Below, in pieces: positions 35,450 to 44,081 of a stretch of DNA of 47,736 nucleotides; the stretch's first letter is position 1; each line of letters opens with the position of its first letter. Under the pieces are notes generated by a model. The model saw only the letters and a list, made by a program, of their open reading frames with translations. It was not told where the DNA came from and ran no database searches. Position numbers and translations under genes: made by a program. The stretch spans positions 1-47,736 of the forward strand of contig CAIWRU010000027.1 of NCBI GenBank assembly GCA_903915155.1, given 5' to 3'. This stretch comes from an uncultured Mucilaginibacter sp. GTDB taxonomy: Bacteria; Bacteroidota; Bacteroidia; Sphingobacteriales; Sphingobacteriaceae.

Positions 35450-38023
35450 TTAATTAAATCCGCCATTTAAACTCTGAGAAATTGAAAAACTAAATTGTCC
35501 TTTGTTGGCATCAGGTATACCCGGTATCTGGTCAAACCCGTAGCCGTAATCAAGCCCCAGTAAACCAAATATAGGTAAAAATACACGAGCTCCAATACCT
35601 ACCGAACGCCTTACGTTAAACGGATTGTAATCGCTGAAGTGGTCCCATACGTTACCACCTTCGGCAAATGCCAGCAGGAATATAGTTGCCGACTGGCTTG
35701 CAATAACAGGGTGGCGTATCTCAAGCGTGTATTTGGTGTATATAGGGCTACCTGTGTTATTATCTTCCTGGGTGCCCCCGTTAGCTGTTGAGTAGGTGGT
35801 ACCGATTGGTATGATAGAGAAGTTTTGATAACCACGTAAGCCTATGATATCGCTACCCTGTAAAAACTGGTAGCTCTGCATACCATCGCCGCCTAATTTA
35901 AACCTTTCGAATGGTGAAGGGCCCACCTCCTGGTTGTATTCGCCTAAGAAGCCGAACCTAACTTGCGACATCAATACAAATTTACCTACCAGCGTCTGGA
36001 ACCATTGCGCGTCGAACTTCATTTTATAATACTCAACAAAATGGTAGCGCTGCTGAGGTGTGGCAATGGCGTAGTTAATATTGTTGAATAATGAATATGG
36101 CGGCGTACCCTGCGCGGTAAACTTAATATTTGAACCCGATGTAGGGAATATAGGCGCGTCAAGCGAGTTGCGGCTAAGTTCCTGGGTGAATTTGATGTTG
36201 TACGACGTACCATTTGAGAACAGGTAACCGGTATAATTATCCAGGTTGTAATGGTCGAGGTTCAATGAGTAGTTTAACTGGAAGTAGTTATCGGGCCAGT
36301 TTAAACGTTTACCCAATGTAATACCCACACCGTTTATGCGCAATTTATTATACAGCGGGTTGGTTGTAGCATAGTACTGGCCCGTTGAACTTAACTGCGT
36401 GTAAGCCGATACCGCGAAATATATAGGTTTTTTACCCCCCAGCCACGGCTCGGAGAAGGTGAACGAATAATTCTGATAGGTCCTGCCGCTTGATTGGCCC
36501 CTTAAGCTTAGTTTTTCACCATCGCCTTTTGGCAAAGGTTTGTAAGCTTTTAAGTTAAATATGTTGCGGATAGAAAAGTTATTAAAGGTAAGCCCCAGGG
36601 TACCCACTATCTGGCCACCGCCAAAACCACCGGAAAGCTCTATCTGGTCTGATGGTTTTTCAACCACGTTAAATACAATGTCAACGGTACCATCCTGTGG
36701 GTTAATGTTGGTTGGCCTTGGTTCAGTTTTTTGCTCGTCAAAGTTACCCAACTGCGAAATTTCGCGGGTACTGCGTATCAGCAGGTCCTTATTGAATTTT
36801 TGACCTGGCTTAGTACGTATCTCGCGCATAACCACTTTATCGTTGGTTACGTCGTTACCTTTTAAAATAACACGGTTTATGGTGTATTGCGGGCCTTCAT
36901 ATACCCTAAGGTCAAGGTCGACAGTATCATTGTGGATATTGGTTTGTACTGCGTCGGTACTATAGGTAAGGTAACCATCGTTCAAATAAAGCGATGAAAC
37001 GTCGTCGCTGTTTGGTGTTGGGCCGCTTAACCTTTTGGTTAACTCATCTTCACTAAACACATCGCCTTTTTTAATGCGGAGCACTTTATTCAGCAGGTCG
37101 GTTGAATATTTTGCGTTACCCGACCATTTGATATTACCGAAGTAATACTTGGGCCCTTCATGCAATTTGATGTGTACGTCAACAGTTTCAAAATCGTGCT
37201 TGGTAACGGTATCGCTTATAATTTCGGCATCGCGGTAACCTTTATCCTGCATTTTTGATATCAAGTCGTTTTTATCCTCGGTATATTTATCGTTCTTGAA
37301 TTTTTTAGAGCCGAACACATTATACCACCTTCTTTCGCGCGTTTTCTTTAAAAACTTCCTCAATTTCTTTTGTGAGAAAACAGAGTTGCCCTCAAAGGTT
37401 ACGCTGTTCACCATCACCTTGGTTTTTTTATCAACAGCAACATCCAGTATTATGCTGTTTGCATCTCCCGGATCTTTACGTTGTTTAATATCTACCGTAG
37501 TGTTTAAGAAGCCCTTTTCGTTGAAATGCTTTTTTATAATAGCCGAAGTTGTGCTTAATAAGTTTTGGTTTACAATCTTACCTGTTTTATCGCTCAGCAG
37601 TTTTTGCACGTCATCAATCTCGCCTTTGCGGATACCTGTTATGTGCATTTTTGATAAGCGGGGCAATTCATGAACCGCTATTTCCAGGTAAATGGTATCA
37701 AGGTTTATGCGGGTAATGTTTAGCTGCACATCGTCAAACAAGCCCTGGCCATACAAGTTTTTTATAACGCTGGCATTGGCATCGCCCGGAAGGTTGATAC
37801 GGTCGCCTTTTGTTAATTTCGAAATGGTTATCAGTACGTCTTTATCAAGATATTTTGTACCGGCAACTGTTATACCACCAATAATATAATCTTTAGGATT
37901 AAGATAACTCAAACTATCAGCCGGGAGCGAAGATCTCAGGTACGACTGCCTGGGCTGGGAAACCTGTGCCATTACAGCAGTACTAACTATAGAGAAAAGA
38001 ATAGTAAAAAGAAATTTATTCAT
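35450..38023 (-). CDS. bamA: Outer-membrane protein assembly factor BamA
   Basis: The 857-residue protein has a signal peptide (about 1-19, AVMAQ), five POTRA-like repeats (about 45-460; for example KDYIIGGITVAGTKYLDKDVL, KVMVNSVTFEGNSVFSQKKL, PQYTINRVILKGNDVTNDKVV) and a C-terminal Omp85 barrel (about 465-857; SGGFGGGQIVGTLGLTF, FKLGGDGMQSYQFLQGSDIIGLRGY, and GLLGLDYGYGFDQIPG near the end). BamA inserts beta-barrel proteins into the outer membrane. Length fits Bacteroidota BamA. It follows uppS after 62 bases and precedes the skp pair. Confidence 0.96.
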   Translation of the reverse strand: MNKFLFTILFSIVSTAVMAQVSQPRQSYLRSSLPADSLSYLNPKDYIIGGITVAGTKYLDKDVLITISKLTKGDRINLPGDANASVIKNLYGQGLFDDVQLNITRINLDTIYLEIAVHELPRLSKMHITGIRKGEIDDVQKLLSDKTGKIVNQNLLSTTSAIIKKHFNEKGFLNTTVDIKQRKDPGDANSIILDVAVDKKTKVMVNSVTFEGNSVFSQKKLRKFLKKTRERRWYNVFGSKKFKNDKYTEDKNDLISKMQDKGYRDAEIISDTVTKHDFETVDVHIKLHEGPKYYFGNIKWSGNAKYSTDLLNKVLRIKKGDVFSEDELTKRLSGPTPNSDDVSSLYLNDGYLTYSTDAVQTNIHNDTVDLDLRVYEGPQYTINRVILKGNDVTNDKVVMREIRTKPGQKFNKDLLIRSTREISQLGNFDEQKTEPRPTNINPQDGTVDIVFNVVEKPSDQIELSGGFGGGQIVGTLGLTFNNFSIRNIFNLKAYKPLPKGDGEKLSLRGQSSGRTYQNYSFTFSEPWLGGKKPIYFAVSAYTQLSSTGQYYATTNPLYNKLRINGVGITLGKRLNWPDNYFQLNYSLNLDHYNLDNYTGYLFSNGTSYNIKFTQELSRNSLDAPIFPTSGSNIKFTAQGTPPYSLFNNINYAIATPQQRYHFVEYYKMKFDAQWFQTLVGKFVLMSQVRFGFLGEYNQEVGPSPFERFKLGGDGMQSYQFLQGSDIIGLRGYQNFSIIPIGTTYSTANGGTQEDNNTGSPIYTKYTLEIRHPVIASQSATIFLLAFAEGGNVWDHFSDYNPFNVRRSVGIGARVFLPIFGLLGLDYGYGFDQIPGIPDANKGQFSFSISQSLNGGFN

Positions 38024-38085
38024 TCGAATATTTAAGTGGCTAAAAATAATTTATACAGTTGTTAAAAAGTGTTAAAAGCAAAAAT

Positions 38086-38826
38086 TTAATTAACCTGTTC
38101 ACTGATCAGGCCAAAACGGCGTTCACGTTTTTGATAATCGGCTATAGCTTCGAAAAAATCTTCCCTGCGGAAATCGGGCCATAACTTGTTTGTAAAATAC
38201 AATTCGGCATAAGCTATTTGCCAAAGCAAATAATTACTTATGCGGAATTCGCCGCTGGTCCGTATCAGCAACTCAGGGTCGGGCATGTTACCCGTATATA
38301 AGTTGCTTTCAAAAATCTCTTCATCAATATCATCTATTGCTAAACGACCTTCCTGCACTTTAAGTGCAATTGCTTTGGCTGCCTGCACAATTTCGCGCCG
38401 CGAACTGTAGCTTAATGCCAGCGTAAGCGTAAGGCCGTTATTTACTGATGTTTTGTTAATGACATTAATTAATTCCTTGTGGCATTTTGGGGGCAGCATA
38501 CTTAATTCGCCAATGGCATTAAGGCGCACGTTGTTTTTCATAAAGGTTTCTATCTCTTTAGGAATGGTGCTTACCAAAAGCTCCATTATAGCCATTACCT
38601 CCAGCTTGGGGCGGTTCCAGTTTTCGGATGAGAAAGTGTACAATGTAAGATACTCCAACCCTATCTCGCAGCTCCCTTCAACCACATCGCGCACGGAGAG
38701 TACCCCGTTATGATGACCAAAAACCCTTAATTTGCCTTTACCTTTAGCCCAGCGGCCATTGCCATCCATAATGATAGCTACGTGCCGTGGCAGTTTTAAC
38801 AAATCAATCTGATCCTTATATCCCAT
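38086..38826 (-). CDS. uppS: Isoprenyl transferase / undecaprenyl diphosphate synthase UppS
   Basis: UppS makes the C55 lipid carrier for cell-wall precursors by cis-condensation of isopentenyl diphosphate. The 246-residue protein has HVAIIMDGNGRWAKGKG with catalytic Asp21, FGHHNG, YTFSSENWNRP and RTSGEFRISNYLLWQIAYAELYF, all standard. It opens the uppS-bamA-skp-skp run. Upstream (38827..39177) there is a candidate -7 box, a hairpin and otherwise AT-rich sequence. Confidence 0.96.
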   Translation of the reverse strand: MGYKDQIDLLKLPRHVAIIMDGNGRWAKGKGKLRVFGHHNGVLSVRDVVEGSCEIGLEYLTLYTFSSENWNRPKLEVMAIMELLVSTIPKEIETFMKNNVRLNAIGELSMLPPKCHKELINVINKTSVNNGLTLTLALSYSSRREIVQAAKAIALKVQEGRLAIDDIDEEIFESNLYTGNMPDPELLIRTSGEFRISNYLLWQIAYAELYFTNKLWPDFRREDFFEAIADYQKRERRFGLISEQVN

Positions 38827-38984
38827 TTTATGCCGATTAATAAAAGCCGTAATCTGGTTACAAAGACGCTTTTAATAAAATTTGACCAAAAATATAACTA
38901 ATAACAAAAAGCCGTTAGTTAATATTTGTTAAAATACCCCTATTGACTCGCTTTTTTGCTATTAGCGCCTTTTTTTTCAGGGTA

Positions 38985-38992
38985 CAAAGGTA
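38985..38992 (-). promoter_or_regulatory. Candidate -7 box for the uppS-bamA transcript
   Basis: TACCTTTG on the minus strand is a perfect TAnnTTTG and would give a leader of roughly 150 bases before uppS. A second weaker TATTTTTG lies at 38887..38894. Neither has a TTTG at the right -33 spacing. Confidence 0.4.
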
Positions 38993-39113
38993 AAACTTAA
39001 TTGCGTTTTTTTTAGTATGACGGGGAAAAGATTTTGTTGGAGAGGGAATATTGAGCGATTGAGTGAATTAGTGGTTGAGTGAATGGAAAATTGCATACTT
39101 AATTTATAAAATA

Positions 39114-39166
39114 TTGATTAAGTGAATAGTTAACTAAATACCATAATTAACTATTCACCTAATCAA
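39114..39166 (-). repeat. 20-bp inverted repeat just past the exbD-like remnant
   Basis: The arms 39114..39133 and 39147..39166 pair at 19 of 20 positions around a 13-base loop. On the minus strand it begins 11 bases after the exbD-like stop and could act as a transcription end, but no strong T tract follows. The sequence next to it (39052..39085) has further GAGTGAAT iterations. Confidence 0.8.
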
Positions 39167-39177
39167 CTTTTCAAGCC

Positions 39178-39691
39178 TTAATAAGCTTCCTTTTGCTTTA
39201 GCAGGGTTATACCTTCCTGCGATATGGGGGCTATGGCGTATGATGCTACACCTGTGATGTTCATTTCATCAAGCGTGCTTACCAGGTTTTTATATTTAGA
39301 ATGATCGGACGGGCTGATGATCACAAACATATTTTTGCCCGTGGTTGCGGTTATTTGTTTGGCTGTTTGTATAATGGCCTGCTGCATACCATCGCCGTAA
39401 GCAACCATTTTAGGCGATGTTAGTGGTTTTTGCGGCATGCCAACAAAATACACGGCCTGGTTATTTTTACCGAGGCAGATAGTCATTGTAGTGGAAGCCG
39501 CTACAAAACCGTCTGGACCGGGCGCAGGCATTACCAATGGCAGTGATCGCACTTTTTGGAGCGTTGTTGTGAGCATGAAGAACGTGATGAGCAAAAAGGC
39601 AAGATCGACTAAGGCGGTAAGCGACGCGGACCGGGAGCCTGTTCAGGTTTCTGCCGCCTGATTTTCCGGGAGAAGCTACTAATTCAGCCAT
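39178..39691 (-). pseudogene. ExbD/TolR-family biopolymer transport protein, frameshifted
   Basis: Two overlapping frames together make one ExbD-like protein. The first starts at the ATG at 39691 and reads MAELVASPGKSGGRNLNRLPVRV. The second continues LTALVDLAFLLITFFMLTTTLQK and runs to 39178. ExbD proteins normally read (R)VDLTALVDLAFLL here, so the break falls exactly at the conserved Asp; loss of two bases near 39620 would explain it. The second frame has a stop (TGA) upstream and no good start codon. ExbD supplies the proton-coupled stator that energises TonB, and no exbB lies beside it. It is either a real pseudogene or a sequencing error; the intact downstream 140 codons suggest the break is recent or an error. 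Confidence 0.8.
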
Positions 39692-39849
39692 GACAATAAA
39701 GATTAAGGTTAAAGAATTGGACAAGCAGTTTTAGGTTGACTGCTTAGATCATTAACGTATACCATTATGCTTTATTGCAACAATGTTGTAATAGTATTTT
39801 TTGGTAGAGAATGACCCGGTGGGCAATGTTTTTAAGTTAAAAAGGCAAA

Positions 39850-40058
39850 CCCCGTAGGGGTTATATGTTGGTAGAAAATAAAGCGGAATAAATACCGTGC
39901 CGTAGGTACGTAACCCGGCAATGTTGCGTACCTACGGCACGCCAGATGGATTTAAATTAATTTGCTAACAACATTTTGCTCCTACGGAGCATAGTTAAAT
40001 CCCTTTTCTTTCAATTTAATGACATTATCCGTAGAGGCGCAACCTATTGCGTCTCTAC
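39850..40058. repeat. Cluster of four palindromic elements in a gene-free stretch
   Basis: The 373 bases from 39692 to 40064 contain no gene. Within them are CCCCGTAGGGG (near 39850), a perfect 14-bp pair GTGCCGTAGGTACG (39897..39910) with its complement (39927..39940), TGCTCCTACGGAGCA (39977..39991), and a second copy of the GAGACGCAA hairpin (40031..40058, one mismatch). The first three share a CCGTAGG/CCTACGG core. This is consistent with an accumulation of REP-like elements. Confidence 0.85.
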
Positions 40059-40064
40059 AACTGC

Positions 40065-40847
40065 TTATTTTTCAAAATAGCAATTCTGCGTAACGAAGGT
40101 GTATGATAGCGTAAATTGAAGGAAGAGATAGGTATCGCGTCCGCGACCGTCGCCGCGTTGGCTGCCGATGAGGGTATTTGAATTGGCAGCTGAGCGATTG
40201 GAGAGTGCGCGCGCCAGGTCACTTGGCAGTTTGGCAGGATTTGGGTACGCACCGCTCACATCATCTAAATAATCGGTATTGGGCTGGCGGTAGCCCAGGT
40301 CGGCAATAATATTCCATTTGCCCGATATATTGTATTTAATACCTACACCATAAGGTATGGACATTGCGCTTTTTGCGTATTGCTTAGCCTCACCTTCTGT
40401 AGTTAAAGGCCGCAGGTTATAGCGCTCGCCCTGGTAATCGGCCTGCGGGTTGTAATGCACTGTACCAATGCCCAGGTAAATAAACGGCGTATAACGGTTA
40501 TTGCTTACATTGGGCAGGTACTCCATAAAATTAAACTCGCCTATCAATGCTATCTCGCTAAGGCCGGTATAAAAGCTAAGATTTCGGTCGCGGAATTGTT
40601 GGTTTGATGAGTTGGCATCATTGCCTTGTATATCACCGTAGGTATAATTCAACCTTAAAGCAAGGTATCTGTCAAAGTTGCGCTTCACGAACCCTCCGGC
40701 CGCTATACCACTTAATTTGAGCGGATTATTAGGGTTAAGATCGCCCATATAGCCGGAGCCACCAATGCCGCCGCCAATTTCCCAGGTTTGCGCCTGTAAA
40801 TTGAACGAGATAAACAGCAGAAGTATGATGAGTAGAAATTTCGGCAT
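40065..40847 (-). CDS. DUF6089-like outer-membrane beta-barrel protein
   Basis: The 260-residue protein has a signal peptide (1-19, FNLQAQ) followed by TWEIGGGIGGSGYMGDLNPNNPLKLSG, a start typical of the DUF6089 family of small outer-membrane barrels that I recall near nadK and bamA in Bacteroidota. Alternating strands (FDRYLALRLNYTYGDIQGND, PFIYLGIGTVHYNP, WNIIADLGYRQPNTDYLDDV) support an eight-strand-like barrel. The C-terminal FTLSYTFVTQNCYFEK extends a few residues past the expected final strand. It lies 9 bases after nadK on the same strand. Function unknown. Confidence 0.75.
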   Translation of the reverse strand: MPKFLLIILLLFISFNLQAQTWEIGGGIGGSGYMGDLNPNNPLKLSGIAAGGFVKRNFDRYLALRLNYTYGDIQGNDANSSNQQFRDRNLSFYTGLSEIALIGEFNFMEYLPNVSNNRYTPFIYLGIGTVHYNPQADYQGERYNLRPLTTEGEAKQYAKSAMSIPYGVGIKYNISGKWNIIADLGYRQPNTDYLDDVSGAYPNPAKLPSDLARALSNRSAANSNTLIGSQRGDGRGRDTYLFLQFTLSYTFVTQNCYFEK

Positions 40848-40856
40848 TAAGCAAAT

Positions 40857-41735
40857 TTAATAATTGCGGGCGTCAAGTCCCCACAATAACTTGTTCCTTA
40901 ACGTTGATAAGTAGCTTTCATTATTTAAACGGATAAGATTTAACTTAAATCCGGCCTTTTGTACGCTGAAACGCATAGGTTTATCAATGGTAGCTGTTCT
41001 TGAATCGCAGGTTACCAGGTAATTATTGCTGCGGCTCTCCACCTCAAAGGTAAGCACTGAGCTATCGGGCAATATAATGGGCCGCACATTTAAGTTATGT
41101 GGCGAAACCGGCGTAAGCACTATACTGTTTGATTCAGGAAAGATGATAGGCCCGCCACAGCTTAACGAATAAGCGGTAGACCCTGTTGGTGTAGATATAA
41201 TAATACCATCGCCCCAATAGGCATTCAAAAACTCGCCGTTTAAAAATACGCGGGTAATGATCATAGCTGCGTCATCGCGCTTGTGTATGGTAATATCATT
41301 CAGCGCAAAGTTACCGTCGCCGAATATCTCCTGTTCTGAACCGATACTGAGCAGTTCGCGGCTATCTAAAGTAAAGTTGTTGTTCACTACAGCAAATATG
41401 GCTGCGGCGATATCGCTTTTATTTATAGTGGCCAGAAAACCTAACCTGCCGAAGTTAATACCGATAACCGGGATACCTGTGTTGCAAATAACGCTCACCA
41501 TATCAAGCAAAGTACCATCGCCGCCAAGGGTGATGAACAGGTCGATAACGCCTTCTATCCTGTCGCCGGGGTTTAATATTTTGTAAGGGATGGTTTTTAC
41601 TCTGCCACCTATAGCTTCGTTAAGCTGGCTATGCACATAAATTTCGACGCTGTGCTGCGCAAGGTTATCAAATACCTCTTGCACGTATGGCAAAGCATCG
41701 GGATTAAACTGCCGGCCGTATATTGCTATTTTCAT
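40857..41735 (-). CDS. nadK: NAD kinase
   Basis: NadK phosphorylates NAD to NADP. The 292-residue protein has the GGDGTLLD motif (71-78), NDITIHKRDDAAMI (from 146) and GDGIIISTPTGSTAYSLSCGGPI, all diagnostic. Length is typical. It is followed after 9 bases by the DUF6089-like gene. The 135-base gap before it holds a long perfect inverted repeat whose near arm begins 7 bases upstream of the ATG. Confidence 0.96.
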   Translation of the reverse strand: MKIAIYGRQFNPDALPYVQEVFDNLAQHSVEIYVHSQLNEAIGGRVKTIPYKILNPGDRIEGVIDLFITLGGDGTLLDMVSVICNTGIPVIGINFGRLGFLATINKSDIAAAIFAVVNNNFTLDSRELLSIGSEQEIFGDGNFALNDITIHKRDDAAMIITRVFLNGEFLNAYWGDGIIISTPTGSTAYSLSCGGPIIFPESNSIVLTPVSPHNLNVRPIILPDSSVLTFEVESRSNNYLVTCDSRTATIDKPMRFSVQKAGFKLNLIRLNNESYLSTLRNKLLWGLDARNY

Positions 41736-41741
41736 TTATTG

Positions 41742-41871
41742 GTTCATTGGTTCACTGGTTCATTAGTTCATTGGTATTTGCATATTTTAAATATCAATTT
41801 ATTAACTCCTTCGTGTTGAGTTTCTATCAAACTATTTACAAATGAACTAATGAACCAGTGAACCAATGAAC
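41742..41871. repeat. Perfect 31-bp inverted repeat between the CBS gene and nadK
   Basis: The arms 41742..41772 and 41841..41871 are exact reverse complements with a 68-base AT-rich loop. They are built of TTCATTGG, TTCACTGG and TTCATTAG units, like the element at the nuoH/nuoI junction. The far arm ends on the first base of the CBS stop codon, and the near arm is 6 bases from the nadK start. Confidence 0.95.
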
Positions 41872-42533
41872 TATAAGTTCAAGTAATTCATCAGTGAATC
41901 GTAACGATCCCTTGAGTTGTCGTTGTCTCCGGTATGGTTAAAGGTTGCTTTTACGTCGTACTCATAACGCAAAAAGGTTGCTATAATGGCCGATATATCC
42001 TGCTTGTTCACTTTAAGGGTGACTTCCATACGGGTAGAATCGGGGTGAGCCATAACGTACGAGCTTAATATCTGTGCGTTATCTGACTCCACTATCTGTG
42101 CCATGTGTGCCAGCGAGTTATTTTTGTTGTTGATCTCGAGTACGATAATACCGCCGGGCTGCGCCACTGAGGTTATACGTGCAAAACACTCGTTCATGGC
42201 GTTTATGGAAATTACGCCCAAATAATTCTTTTTTACATCAAGCACCGGAACAACGGTTAACTGCTGCTCATAAAACAGGCGTATAACATCATATATATGC
42301 TGATCTTCGAGCACATACGGGTTAACCAGCGATAAGGCCAACGCTCCTATTGATGTTTGGTAATCACTTACTGCAATCAGGTCGTTTTCACCCACCAGCC
42401 CCAGGAACTGCTCTTCGTTTAAAATTGGCAAATGGCGCACGCGGAACTCCACCATACGGTCCATCACCTTCTGAACACTGTCAGAGGTGTGTATGGGTGG
42501 TATCGCATCGCTTATTAACTCAATTGCAAGCAT
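41871..42533 (-). CDS. CBS-domain pair protein with C-terminal ACT-like region
   Basis: The 220-residue cytosolic protein has two CBS motifs (about 8-60, SDAIPPIHTSDSVQKVMDRM ... HLPILNEEQFLGLVGENDLI; and about 73-125, VNPYVLEDQHIYDVIRLFYE ... VVPVLDVKKNYLGVISIN) and then an ACT-like regulatory fold (about 130-200, GGIIVLEINNKNNSLAHMAQIVE). CBS pairs bind adenine nucleotides and act as sensors. Its ATG is one base past the stop of the alpha/beta hydrolase, and nadK follows. It may tune NAD kinase or the hydrolase, but that is inferred only from order. Confidence 0.88.
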   Translation of the reverse strand: MLAIELISDAIPPIHTSDSVQKVMDRMVEFRVRHLPILNEEQFLGLVGENDLIAVSDYQTSIGALALSLVNPYVLEDQHIYDVIRLFYEQQLTVVPVLDVKKNYLGVISINAMNECFARITSVAQPGGIIVLEINNKNNSLAHMAQIVESDNAQILSSYVMAHPDSTRMEVTLKVNKQDISAIIATFLRYEYDVKATFNHTGDNDNSRDRYDSLMNYLNL

Positions 42534-42534
42534 A

Positions 42535-43296
42535 TTATACGGCTGTTTTATCTAAAAATCCTTTTAAAGCTATATTAAATTCTTCGGGCTGCTCCATCAT
42601 AGGCGCGTGCCCGCATTTATCAATCCACACTAATTCCGACTTCGGTAAATACTCATGGAACTCCTTGGCAACCTCAGGCGGTGTAACTTTGTCGTTCTTT
42701 CCCCATATCAACCCAACGGGGATACGGATCTTATGCAGGTCCTTCTGCATATTATGGCGTATGGCCGAACGCGCCATGGCCAATATCCTAATTACGCGAT
42801 GGCGGTCGTTCACGGTTTTATAAACATCGTCAACCAGTTCTTTTGTAGCGGTTGCAGGGTCATAAAATGTAAATTCAACCTTCTCCTTTATAAAATCATA
42901 ACTCTCGCGGCGCGGAAAAGTTCCGCCAAAAGCATTCTCATACAAACCCGAGCTACCTGTTAACACCATACGTTTTACTAACGCCGGATGCGACAAAACA
43001 TATATAAGCGCCACGTGCCCACCCAGCGAATTACCAATTATGGTAAGGTTATCGAGCTTTTTATACTTTACAAATTTATGAACGTACTTGGCCACAGTTT
43101 TTACACCTGTAGTTAGCAAAGGCAGGTCATAAATTGGCAGCATAGGTATTATAACGCGGTATTTCGATTTAAATTCGTTTACCACATCTTCCCAATTGCT
43201 TAATGCGCCCATAAGGCCATGCAGCAATAATAATACTTCACCTTCACCCTCATCAATAAAACCAAACCCGTTTTGCTCTTTAAGTACGAAACTCAT
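42535..43296 (-). CDS. Cytosolic alpha/beta hydrolase
   Basis: The 253-residue protein has no signal peptide. It has LLLLHGLMGALSNW (oxyanion region, 22-35), GNSLGGHVAL with Ser90, GKNDKVTPP for the acid and DKCGHAPMMEQPEEF for the histidine, an arrangement like that of MhpC/BioH-type hydrolases. The natural substrate is unknown. It is closely coupled to the CBS gene (one-base gap). The 213-base gap upstream contains a large hairpin (43419..43509) and AT-rich sequence. Confidence 0.88.
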   Translation of the reverse strand: MSFVLKEQNGFGFIDEGEGEVLLLLHGLMGALSNWEDVVNEFKSKYRVIIPMLPIYDLPLLTTGVKTVAKYVHKFVKYKKLDNLTIIGNSLGGHVALIYVLSHPALVKRMVLTGSSGLYENAFGGTFPRRESYDFIKEKVEFTFYDPATATKELVDDVYKTVNDRHRVIRILAMARSAIRHNMQKDLHKIRIPVGLIWGKNDKVTPPEVAKEFHEYLPKSELVWIDKCGHAPMMEQPEEFNIALKGFLDKTAV

Positions 43297-43418
43297 ATAA
43301 ATGTATATGTTTTAATAATATAAGCATCGCAGAAGGTAAATCCAATACAAGCCCAATTATTCTGGTATAAAAATAGTTTATTGCGGTTGAGTTGCAAGTT
43401 TAATTGTAAATTAATTAG

Positions 43419-43509
43419 CCAGCCCCCTCTAAATCTCCCCCGGTAGGGGAGACTTTTTTCAAAAGTTTTTTAAGCCCTCCCTTCCGGGGAGGGTTTGGGT
43501 GGGGCTGGC
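43419..43509. repeat. Composite GC-rich hairpin element, long copy
   Basis: This starts with the same 39 bases as 33176..33214 (one base differs) and adds a second hairpin, CCCTCC-CTTCC-GGGGAGGG, ending GGTTTGGGTGGGGCTGG. The two ends (CCAGCCCC and GGGGCTGG) are complementary, so the whole 91 bases can fold as a branched cruciform. It abuts the yqeY stop codon at 43510. Confidence 0.85.
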
Positions 43510-43959
43510 TTATCCTAACAACTGCTTCACAACCTCAGATATGGTGCGGCCATCGGCTTTGCCTGCCAGTTCCTTATTGGCGGCACCCATAACTTTGCCC
43601 ATATCTTTTACTGATGTTGCGCCTACGCGCGCTACCAGGTTCTTTAAATAAGCTTCTATTTCGGCATGGCTCATTTGCTTTGGCAAATAAGCCTCTATCA
43701 CTTCCAGTTCTTCCATTTCAACCTGGTATAGGTCGTCGCGGTTCTGGGTTTTGTATATTTCAGCCGATTCTTTACGTTGTTTTACGAGTTTTTGCAAAAC
43801 TTTGGTTTCGGCTTCGGGCGTAACTTCTTCTGTAGCGCCTTTTTCAGTACGGGCAATCAGCAATGCCGATTTTATGGCGCGCAGGCCGCGTAGCCTGTCG
43901 GCTTGCTTGGCCAGCATGGCTTGCTTTATATCCTGGTCTATTTGTGTGGTGAGAGACAT
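43510..43959 (-). CDS. GatB/YqeY-domain protein
   Basis: The 149-residue protein matches the YqeY family across its length: MSLTTQIDQDIKQAMLAKQADRLRGLRAIKSALLIAR, LQKLVKQRKESAEIY, and the C-terminal GKVMGAANKELAGKADGRTISEVVKQLL. The fold is helical, resembling the tail of GatB in tRNA-dependent amidotransferase; the function of the stand-alone form is not firmly known. It stands alone, between the composite hairpin and a 122-base AT-rich gap with TTTCGGAT iterations (about 43970..44000). Confidence 0.93.
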   Translation of the reverse strand: MSLTTQIDQDIKQAMLAKQADRLRGLRAIKSALLIARTEKGATEEVTPEAETKVLQKLVKQRKESAEIYKTQNRDDLYQVEMEELEVIEAYLPKQMSHAEIEAYLKNLVARVGATSVKDMGKVMGAANKELAGKADGRTISEVVKQLLG

Positions 43960-44081
43960 GGTTTGTTTATTTCGGATTTCGGATGTTCGATTTCGGATTT
44001 ATATTAATTATTTAATTACTGATTTATTGAATTATTGATTATGTTTTTTCATTTTCAAATCTTCAAATTATCAAATTGAAT

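Noticed and set aside
39467..39724. A separate 85-residue reading frame overlapping the exbD-like remnant
   Set aside because: After the first 25 residues or so its sequence is the out-of-frame reading of ExbD; it is the 5' part of the broken gene, not a gene of its own.
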